Positions 51,438 through 64,000 of a DNA stretch of 64,000 bases are shown piece after piece. Under the pieces are notes generated by a model. It did not search any database, had not been told where the DNA came from, and saw only the letters and a list, made by a program, of their open reading frames with translations. How positions within the stretch are numbered: position 1 is the stretch's first letter; each line of letters opens with the position of its first letter. Source of the stretch: Amoebidium appalachense (Eukaryota > Ichthyosporea); assembly GCA_963693365.1 (NCBI GenBank), contig CAVNZM010000014.1:806001-870000 (forward strand). Reading direction: 5' to 3'. The translations under genes were made by a program, and so were the position numbers.

Positions 51438-51671
51438 TCAATGCATTAATGCGATAACCAACACGAACGGTATGATACAGATCCACAGAACCGTGTACAC
51501 ATGTATCGACACCATTATCATAAGAAACCAAACCCACACGTAGAGCATGGGCAGCATAGGAGTTTTCCAGTTTAAGCTTGGTGTCAAAAGAGAAATCATC
51601 TCAATGCAGGCAACAGCAAGCATTTGAAAAGGATAGGTCGCCTCTTTTTTGTGGCCTTGTTTTTGAACCAT
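51438..51671 (-). CDS. Small hydrophobic protein or exon, two predicted membrane segments
   Basis: A 77-codon ATG frame in unique DNA. The first about 27 residues are polar and basic. From about 28 come ISLLTPSLNWKTPMLPML, then a strongly hydrophobic stretch (YVWVWFLMIMVSIHVYTVLW), then CIIPFVLVIALMH and stop. The WKxP followed by two close hydrophobic segments recalls reticulon-like membrane anchors at the end of GRAMD4 and MCTP proteins, which is only an impression. It could be a terminal exon of a larger minus-strand gene. Confidence 0.35.
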   Translation of the reverse strand: MVQKQGHKKEATYPFQMLAVACIEMISLLTPSLNWKTPMLPMLYVWVWFLMIMVSIHVYTVLWICIIPFVLVIALMH

Positions 51672-52129
51672 TTATAAACTATCAAACCATTTATTGAACC
51701 AGTTATTATACCATTATTATAGTTGTATGCACAGCACATTGGGAATCTATATGCACATATGGAAACCATCCGGCATCCTACACATATCGTCTAGGTACAG
51801 GGATGCAAGCACGACCATTTACGATCCGGTGTGTGCCTTTTCTCACGACACTTGATGATCGACTATGACATAGCGAAAGACAATATGACAATATAAAGAA
51901 TCTGCGTCAAGAAATAGTCAATTATGTATACAGGTAGTCTAAGTCGTTCCAAATTCAAAAGCGCTGACACTTCAGTGTGTGTGTGCATGCAGACGGCACA
52001 TGCACGCTTATTCATGAATATATGTGTACGCGCGCGCGTGCGTGTGTGTGTGTGTGTGTGTGTGAGTGCGTGTGTGTGTGCGTGCGTGTGTGTGTGTGTG
52101 CGTGCGTGTGTGCGTGCGTGCGTGCGTGC

Positions 52130-52173
<44 letters not shown>

Positions 52174-52237
52174 ACGCGTGTGTGTAGTGTGTACGTGTAG
52201 GGCTAGGGGAAGCTGGAAAGGATGTTATTCTGCCAAG
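51672..52237. other. AT-rich unique DNA, then TG repeats
   Basis: Unique DNA to about 52030, then GCGC and (GT)/(GTGC) repeats to 52175. No gene was seen before the exon at 52238. Confidence 0.5.
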
Positions 52238-52341
52238 GACAGAAGTTCGGTGAGTGTGAAGGGCCCAACCTGGCCATCCTTAAAGCCAAGATGGATTTTG
52301 TGGTTGATCCAAGGTCCACTGAGTTTACCAGTTACGTGGTG
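52238..52341 (+). CDS. Orphan exon, unassigned gene
   Basis: Between a CCAAG acceptor and a GTAGCA donor, one frame is open and protein-like: [20 protein letters not shown] then [15 protein letters not shown] possible terminal exon follows, with a frame that reads EMSCRCKTKDCEGTCTA and a stop near 52658. The junction phase could not be settled. I do not recognise the family. Cys-rich C-terminus. Confidence 0.35.
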
Positions 52342-52370
52342 GTAGCAGAAACCATCGGACTCGGTGTGGC

Positions 52371-52429
<59 letters not shown>

Positions 52430-52560
52430 ATGTGTCTGTGTGCGGATGTGCATGTGCGCTATGGTGGGGCTAGAGTGGGTACGCAGGGGCACACGGTCGG
52501 GGGGAAGTGTGTGTGTGTGTATGTGTGTTTGAGGGGGGGGGGGGGGGGGGGGGGGGGGGT
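52371..52560. repeat. (GT)n and poly-G
   Basis: (GT)n at 52373-52430, TG DNA to 52530 and G about 28 at 52532-52559. Confidence 0.95.
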
Positions 52561-52659
52561 TTGTGGATTGATGGTGCTCGAGGAAATCATTGGAAGCCAT
52601 ATTGAAATGAGTTGCAGGTGCAAAACCAAGGACTGTGAAGGCACATGCACGGCCTAGAC

Positions 52660-53583
<924 letters not shown>

Positions 53584-53608
<25 letters not shown>

Positions 53609-53913
53609 GTTTTGAAAGCGTCAAAAAGTACGAAGTACACAAGAACAAACGGATAACACGATGCAGAATGCAAGCCATACATAAAGAGTATGCATAATAA
53701 GCAGAGCCCATCCTCAGGGGGGGCCCACGTCATCCACAGTACCCGAGTTTCGACCTATTCCCCTCGTTAACGAAACCCAACTCAGATACTGTTTCACTTG
53801 AACATGAGTAGGTCACCCGTCTTGATCAGAGACGAGCAGGGTTGCTTATGCAGGCAAGGGCAGTGGGAAAGGCCGGGGGTTAAAGTTGCAGCAGTAAGCA
53901 GAAGCAAGAAAAA
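53584..53913 (-). mobile_element. SINE-like family B, full-length copy
   Basis: 53609-53913, preceded by a G run (oligo-C tail on minus). It is nearly identical to 7510-7813 to the same 5' end (GCAAGAAAAAT), which defines the element's length as about 304 bp. Confidence 0.8.
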
Positions 53914-54795
53914 TATATGGGAGAGAGAGAGAGGGGGGGGGGGAGGGGGGGAGGAGGTTGGCATGCCTCTGAAAACCCTCAAGACTGGATGGGATAAATC
54001 CCTGTCCATGCGGATGGCCAAAGAGTGGGGGTAGAGAAGATAGAGCTCTGACTCTTTGACGTATCTGGGGGGGGGGGGAAGGGGGGGGAGGGGGGGGGGG
54101 GGGGGAGGGGGGGGGAGGGGTGTTAGGCACAGCGTGTTGGTGTACATGATTTGGAAGGTTTCTCGTTTTCGCACGCAAGCGGGCACGCAGGCATCCACAC
54201 TCCTGATGATATCTCATGGCATGGGGGTACAATATTAAACGTGTGTATGTGTGTTTGTATGGTGTGTGTGTGTGTGTATGTGTGTGTGTGTATGTGTGTG
54301 CGCGTGCGTACGTGCGTACGTGCGTGCGTGTATGTGTGTGTGTGTGTGTGTCATATCATGAACTGGTGATGGGGAGTTATCTGTCTTGGCTTGCCTGCAT
54401 GCTGTTCGGTTGTGCATGGAAAATTGGGTTCGCTTGTGAAAAAAAGAAAAAAGGAAAAGATGCCGAGACAGACTGGTGGTTCCAAATAAACCAATGTGTG
54501 CATGAAGTGTTGGAGAAGGAAAAACAGAATTATATCTGCCAAGAAGCCGCAACACAATAAACCACCTTGAAAAGGCTTTGAAGAGGGAGGGGAGCGCGCG
54601 GGGGGGGGGGGGGGGGGGGGGGGGAAGGGGGGGAGGGGGGAGGGGTTGTTCATGAAAGGAAGTACCGCAGGAGGAAAAACACGATGGTAAACAAATGGGG
54701 AGGAGTTTTGACCAATCATACTCGGGCAGGTAGAAAGATGCTGGCAGTATTACTGGAATAATTGGGCAGGAAAGGGAGGGTGAGGCGCAGGGGGA

Positions 54796-54828
<33 letters not shown>

Positions 54829-54908
54829 TGTGTGAACGTGTGGGCATTTGTGTTCGTGTGTGTGCATGTGTTCGTGTGTGTGTGTGTGTGTGTCCGCGTG
54901 TGCGCGTG

Positions 54909-54946
<38 letters not shown>

Positions 54947-54974
54947 TGCGCGCGTTTGCGTGCGCGAGTGTGCG

Positions 54975-55025
<51 letters not shown>

Positions 55026-55173
55026 TGGGTGTGTGTACGTGCGTTTATGCATGTGTGTGTGTGTGTGTGTGTGAAGGGGGGGGGGGGGGGGAGGTATAGT
55101 TATGTTTACGTTCGTGGGGCCGACACAGATGTAGCCACCTGACTCCTTTTTCTTGCCCCCCACCTGCCCTTAC
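53914..55173. other. Repeats and unique DNA 3' of gene U2
   Basis: GA/G-rich DNA at 53920-53955 and 54066-54120, TG DNA at 54240-54352, unique DNA at 54353-54580, G runs at 54600-54650 and 54796-54830, and (GT)n at 54870-55072. Further U2 exons may lie here on minus, but none was identified. Confidence 0.5.
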
Positions 55174-59081
<3,908 letters not shown>

Positions 59082-59087
59082 CTGTGT

Positions 59088-59090
<3 letters not shown>

Positions 59091-59150
<60 letters not shown>

Positions 59151-59323
59151 GTATGTGTGTGTGCGTGCGGAAGGGATTGAGAGAGGCGTCCAGGGTCAAA
59201 TTGTGTGTAGTTGCATGTGTGTGTGCACACGTGCAATATATGTACAGCATGCTACACTACATGTGTCCATGAGCAAGCGCATGTGTGTATGCACATGTGC
59301 ATGGGTGTGCAAGAAAGAGAAGT

Positions 59324-59358
<35 letters not shown>

Positions 59359-59481
59359 GGGGGGGGGGAGGGAGGGAGGGAGGGAGGGAGGGAGGGAGGG
59401 AGGGAGGGAGGGAGGGAGGGAGGGAGGGAGGGAGGGAGGGAGGGAGGGAGGGAGGGAGGGAGGGAGGGAGGGAGGAGCGAG

Positions 59482-59515
<34 letters not shown>

Positions 59516-59520
59516 TGTGT
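59091..59520. repeat. (GT)n, poly-G and (GGGA)n
   Basis: (GT)n at 59091-59145, G runs at 59324-59358, a (GGGA) tetranucleotide array at 59369-59474, then (GA)n and GT. Between 59520 and 60320 lies unique DNA with C runs at 59899-59916 and 60006-60026. No gene was recognised there. Confidence 0.95.
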
Positions 59521-60324
59521 GTGTGTGTGAAAGAGAGGTGGAGGCCTCAAAATGTTGCTGAGAACAATTACGTTAGTGCAACATTGCTCCGTTAGAACTT
59601 CTGACTCCTGCAATCCATATTTTTACATCTATAGCTTCTTTCATTTGCGCCCACCACACCTTCTTTAACTCACAACACCTATGATCCATACTTCCATGCC
59701 ATTCATGCGTTCTTTAACTTAAACCATCCAAACTTTCTTAACTAGAACCATCCACAAATTCTTCAACTCATACCATCCATATTTACAACTCATTCATCCA
59801 TTTTTCCTTTAAGCATCTATACTTTTTATAGCTCCTATGAATCATCCCCACACACCTCATCACCTTAGGAGACATCTAATATCTGGGTCAGGGACAGCCC
59901 CCCCCCCCCCCCCCCCTCCCCTCCCTCTCTCGCTTCTGAGCTCCCCCCCTCCCCTCCCCCCGGCCCTTCCCAACCCACTCCCCTCCCTCCCTCGCTCTCT
60001 GAGCTCCCCCCCCCCCCCCCCCCCCCGGACACCCCCATCTCCCCAACCACCACCACCACTACCACCAGCACCAGCACCATCACCACCACCCGTTTTCCCG
60101 TTCAATATCAGTAACTCTTTCCGATTTTAACTTTCGTGCATAAATCGGTTCATTGAAGACTCGCATCATCCAAATGTGCAACTGTGTATACGCTTTTTGG
60201 CCCCTTTCTTGGGCATTCACACCTTTCTTGGGCATTCCTTTCATTCTGGTACGGAGGTGTTCATTTATTTCCAAGCTAAAGTACTACTTACCAGCTATAC
60301 TACCCAAGATTAGTCTGTTGGTCT

Positions 60325-61690
60325 TTTTTTTTTTTGTTTTTTTTTTTTTTTCCTGGGGGGGGGGGGGGGGGTTTGAATGCGGAACACAGTACGAAGTACG
60401 CATAGACGATGAGAAGCATGATGCAGGACACATGCAAAGGCAAACATTCAAGTATGCAGCATCAGCCATGCGCACAGTATGCGTCATAAGCAGAGCCCAT
60501 CCTCAGGGAGGGCCCAAGTCATCAATTGCGTCTGAGTTTCGACCCCTTAGCCCGCGTATATACGACGCTCCAACTCAGACAGCAGCATCAACTGAACTTG
60601 GGTGGGTCAACCCGTCTTGATCAAAGACGAGCAGGGTTGCTTATGCAAGCAAGGTGAGCAAAACGGTGAAGATGTGTGTGCAAACTAATGCAGTGCAGCG
60701 ACAAACGCGTATGTGCTTACAGATGCACGACACAGAGCAACCATGCCCGGTTGCATGGAAGTAAAGATGTCTCCACACAGTGGTCTGTCCTGAAAGGACA
60801 CCTCTGAAAGAAGACAGGGGGGGTTTGAATGCGGAACACAGTACGAAGTACGCATAGACGATGAGAAGCATGATGCAGGACACATGCAAAGGCAAACATT
60901 CAAGTATGCAGCATCAGCCATGCGCACAGTATGCGTCATAAGCAGAGCCCATCCTCAGGGAGGGCCCAAGTCATCAATTGCGTCTGAGTTTCGACCCCTT
61001 AGCCCGCGTATATACGACGCTCCAACTCAGACAGCAGCATCAACTGAACTTGGGTGGGTCAACCCGTCTTGATCAAAGACGAGCAGGGTTGCTTATGCAA
61101 GCAAGGTGAGCAAAACGGTGAAGATGTGTGTGCAAACTAATGCAGTGCAGCGACAAACGCGTATGTGCTTACAGATGCACGACACAGAGCAACCATGCCC
61201 GGTTGCATGGAAGTAAAGATGTCTCCACACAGTGGTCTGTCCTGAAAGGACACCTCTGAAAGAAGACAGGGGGGGTTTGAATGCGGAACACAGTACGAAG
61301 TACGCATAGACGATGAGAAGCATGATGCAGGACACATGCAAAGGCAAACATTCAAGTATGCAGCATCAGCCATGCGCACAGTATGCGTCATAAGCAGAGC
61401 CCATCCTCAGGGAGGGCCCAAGTCATCAATTGCGTCTGAGTTTCGACCCCTTAGCCCGCGTATATACGACGCTCCAACTCAGACAGCAGCATCAACTGAA
61501 CTTGGGTGGGTCAACCCGTCTTGATCAAAGACGAGCAGGGTTGCTTATGCAAGCAAGGTGAGCAAAACGGTGAAGATGTGTGTGCAAACTAATGCAGTGC
61601 AGCGACAAACGCGTATGTGCTTACAGATGCACGACACAGAGCAACCATGCCCGGTTGCATGGAAGTAAAGATGTCTCCACACAGTGGTCT
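60325..61690 (-). mobile_element. SINE-like family A, tandem array 2 (three copies)
   Basis: Copies at 60372-60823, 60824-61275 and 61276-61690, with an exact 452-bp period and almost no differences between copies. The outer tail on minus is TTCAAA, about 15 C, AGG, then an A-rich run (plus T-rich 60325-60354). Inner junctions have only C7. In copy 1 an A-box-like TGTCTGAGTTGG spans 60581-60570 and a B-box-like GGGTCGAAACTC spans 60545-60534 on minus. The last copy ends at CAGTGGTCTG, next to a GT splice donor of gene U3 (exon end 61700). Confidence 0.82.
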
Positions 61691-61699
61691 GGGCGCTAC

Positions 61700-62902
61700 C
61701 TTCGATAGAGCCAGTATCCACGAAGAAAATTACCCCTACCGCCACTGTTCCCACGACAGTTAGCAGAATGCCTGATGTTTCACGGTGATGCACCCACCCA
61801 TCGACCCACACATGCACATTCACAACATAAAACCCCAAACGAGCGTACAGGTCTGGCACGCGGACACAGATTGCATGTGCGCAAGGTGTGCAAATGAAAA
61901 TATGACAAGCTGCCCATCCTCCCAACCTCCGTTCAGGACACTCCCCCCCTTCCACCCACACGCAAACATACACAGGCACCATCTTTCTAACTCTCTCCCC
62001 CATTCAATATCTCGATCCACACACACTGTTCAGCAGCTATTCCAAATTGCGTGATATGACCTCCGTGAATAACAACATGATATCTGTCACTTCAATCTCC
62101 ACACCCACACATATGGCGTGGGCTCCAAAGTTTGAACCGCCAAAGCACATCGCTGCCCACACTCAGACACTCTCCTGATGTCACACATGGGCATGCTAAT
62201 TCCTAGAAACAGGAGCGACCTAAATCTGGCCATTGGCAGACACCAGATACCAAAGCAGAATGGCTCTATCACAAGTGAGATGAACTGTTAGAGAGAAGGA
62301 GAAGAATGCAAAGGTTTCTTGTATTAACATAAAGCAATATCAACACGTGACAACCCTATGTCTTTATCAGCCCCTGCCTGCACAGACAGCAGCCGCTGCG
62401 ATGCAACGTTCACGGTAATAATACCCACAGGCACACGTAAACGCACACCTGTACACGTGTGTGGCGAGCATATGCCAGGGCACCTCCTCCCCATTCTCTA
62501 TCTGCACTATGCAGGGTGGCACAAGAAACACCTCTACCCCTGCATCGTTGATCACCGCCCTCTGGTAACACGTCATACCTGTCAAACACGGCGCAGAGCA
62601 TGAGCACGGAGATTGCGTCGGGAACGTTGAATATGGTCACAGGGCAAACTAATTGGTGCTTGTTTTGAAGATAAGTAAAAAAAAACCTTTTCCTCAAACC
62701 CCCCTCCCCCCCTCCTCCCCCCTCCCCCCTCTCCCCCCTCCCTCCCCCCCCCCTCACTCTCCCTCCCTCTCTCCCTCCCTCCACTATTCCCCATCCCTCC
62801 CTCCTCCTTCCTCCCACACACCAGCCGCAAAAAAGCTCGCCGCCTACCTGGCAGAGACTCGTCAGTGTGTGCACCCGTAAGTTCGTACTTGAAACGGCCC
62901 AT
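61700..62902 (-). CDS. Gene U3: unknown, likely membrane protein (partial model)
   Basis: Exon 1, 62902-62848, starts MGRFKYELTGAHTDESLP and has a GTAGGC donor. Two adjacent exon candidates follow: 62648-62579 (contains TIFNVPDAISVLMLCAVFD) and 62578-62449 (contains VINDAGVEVFLVPPCIVQ and EEVPWHMLATHVY). Both take phase 1 in and give phase 2 out, so either fits exon 1. A further open stretch from about 62225 (FRSLLFLGISMPMCDIRR) fits phase 2 after a good CCAG acceptor. The last supported exon, 61771-61700, is one hydrophobic segment (ILLTVVGTVAVGVIFFVD). The middle and end remain unresolved, and no family was recognised. Confidence 0.4.
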
Positions 62903-63422
62903 CCTCGCTTGTCGTGTGGAGCCCTAGCATGAAAAAGCAGCAAATCGTCGTAATGTTAACCGGCTAGAGTACTGCGCGTTCCGTAGTAGGTTCAACCGCC
63001 AACTGTGGTTTCCGCTTGAATGCCCTAAGCTGCGCGTGGCACAAGGTTTCTAAACGCACAGAGCCTACCGTGACTGATTACATACGTAAGCCTACACTGA
63101 ACTCGAAGCCTACATACACCCGGTCGGCCTAAAAAAAGCAGGTGCACAGACTGGCAGTAAGAGAACGGTAAGAGGCATGCCAGCTCAGCTGGCAGAGTGC
63201 GCATGCAGACCAGTCGGACTGTCAGGCTCGGCTTATGCCTTTTATGGAACAAATAGAGTTTATGTGATTCGTGGCCAATCAGCATTAGAAATAGTTCAAA
63301 TAGATCCGGTGGCCTGGAGGTGGGGCCGTGTCCCATGGCCAAAGTCTCACCCATGACCCGCCCATGAGGCTCACGTGAGCTCACGTGCACGTCGCGCGCT
63401 TGAAGTTTTTTACTGAGTGCAC
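62903..63422. other. 5' flank of gene U3, unique DNA
   Basis: Non-repetitive DNA with short frames only. A CCAATC lies at 63275. Contains GTGAGCTCACGTGCACGT near 63373-63390 with an E-box. No further gene was seen. Confidence 0.45.
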
Positions 63423-63482
63423 ATAGTCATAGGTACTCTGAACAGAGAGAGTACTCTGAACAGAGAGAGTACCTATGACTAT
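63423..63482. repeat. 17-bp perfect inverted repeat around an 18-bp duplication
   Basis: ATAGTCATAGGTACTCT (63423-63439) and its exact complement (63466-63482). Between and overlapping them, GTACTCTGAACAGAGAGA is present twice in tandem. It abuts the reverse-transcriptase-like sequence. Confidence 0.9.
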
Positions 63483-64000
63483 TTGGGTATTCCTTTCACT
63501 GCACGGGGTATTGATTTCCGCAAGCTCCTCACGGCACGGATCGCTCGATCGAAGGGTAAGCTTCACATCGTGTCAAATATGTTTCAACGGGAGTCTGATC
63601 ATGGCATCCTCCGAACCTTCTTCTCTACTATAAAACTTTTTTACGGCCGACTTTCGAATATGGACTTCCGCTATTGGCCTGCGCCCCACCTCGCGAGGCG
63701 GCCGTGGCGCTGAAAGAGTTCGACGATTTTCAGGGTACTGCGCTGCGCACTTTGTTTCGTACTCGGTTTGTGCCTCCCTTAATCAGTATGTTTGGATTGT
63801 CGTCTGCTGTTTGTCGTATGGAGGAATTGTCTCTTCGTTTTTGTTTTCATTTAGTTAGGATACCTGATGGTCACCCTCTTTATGCTTTCTTTCCCCCCCC
63901 TTCCTCCATCCCTCTTCCCCCCCGATTCACCAACGCTACTTCTGAATGTCCTCAGCCTACCCTCTTTCAACCTGATTCTTCCTCTCGCTATCTCACTCCC
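63478..64000 (+). pseudogene. Non-LTR (LINE-type) reverse transcriptase fragment, runs off the window
   Basis: The frame from 63478 reads YLGIPFTARGIDFRKLL then ARIARSKGKLHIVSNM, the typical Y-L-G-(I/V)-P segment after the RT catalytic core of non-LTR elements. Near 63690 the meaningful frame shifts (stop at 63711) and continues as EAAVALKEFDDFQGTALRTL, then RFVPPLISMFGLSSAV, like the region downstream of RT thumb domains in such elements. So this copy has a frameshift and probably a truncated 5' end. The window ends before its 3' end. It could be the partner that mobilises the SINE-like families, but their 3' ends cannot be compared here. Confidence 0.6.

Overview
This is eukaryotic nuclear DNA. 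Protein-coding sequence is split by many GT-AG introns, there are no operons, and roughly half of the window is low-complexity DNA: (GT)n/(CA)n, (GA)n, and G or C homopolymers up to 67 bp long. The recognisable genes (a CRTC/TORC-type CREB coactivator, a Deltex-type WWE-RING-DTC ubiquitin ligase, TEN1 of the CST complex, and CNOT3 of CCR4-NOT) suggest an opisthokont, perhaps a unicellular holozoan or an early-branching fungus. The species cannot be named from the sequence.

Layout. 9.0-12.3 kb (-): a multi-exon gene of unknown function (gene U1). 16.7-17.9 kb (-): a single-exon CRTC homologue. 18-20.4 kb: unique, CCAAT- and CRE-rich flanking DNA. 20.44-20.67 kb: a MITE-like element. 24.3-31.3 kb (-): a nine-exon Deltex-like gene whose exon phases all join, giving 365 aa. 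33.7-35.9 kb (+): four-exon TEN1 (132 aa). 38.2-49.7 kb (+): sixteen-exon CNOT3 (695 aa). 51.4-51.7 kb (-): a small hydrophobic ORF. 52.2 kb (+): an orphan exon. 55.2-59.1 kb (-): gene U2, with a 1.37-kb exon for a disordered protein. 61.7-62.9 kb (-): gene U3, unknown. 63.4-64 kb (+): the end of a LINE-type reverse transcriptase, running off the window. The Deltex-like gene and TEN1 are divergent. TEN1 and CNOT3 are in tandem.

Mobile DNA. Two related short interspersed families (A and B) occur at 7.3-7.8, 13.4-14.2, 25.1, 41.6, 43.7, 53.6 and 60.4-61.7 kb. Every copy that keeps its end finishes in TTCAAA followed by oligo-C, and in two cases by oligo-C then oligo-A. Family A also forms head-to-tail arrays with a 452-bp period. 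The same C(n)A(n) signature recurs all over the window.

How the genes relate. There is no single pathway here. CNOT3 (mRNA deadenylation), TEN1 (telomere replication), the Deltex-like ligase (ADP-ribose-linked ubiquitination and/or signalling) and CRTC (cAMP/CREB transcription) are independent regulators. Two features link the region: perfect CRE palindromes and CCAAT boxes cluster near gene boundaries, and microsatellites supply several of the actual splice sites. All exon models were assembled by eye from homology, splice signals and phase, and have no transcript support.
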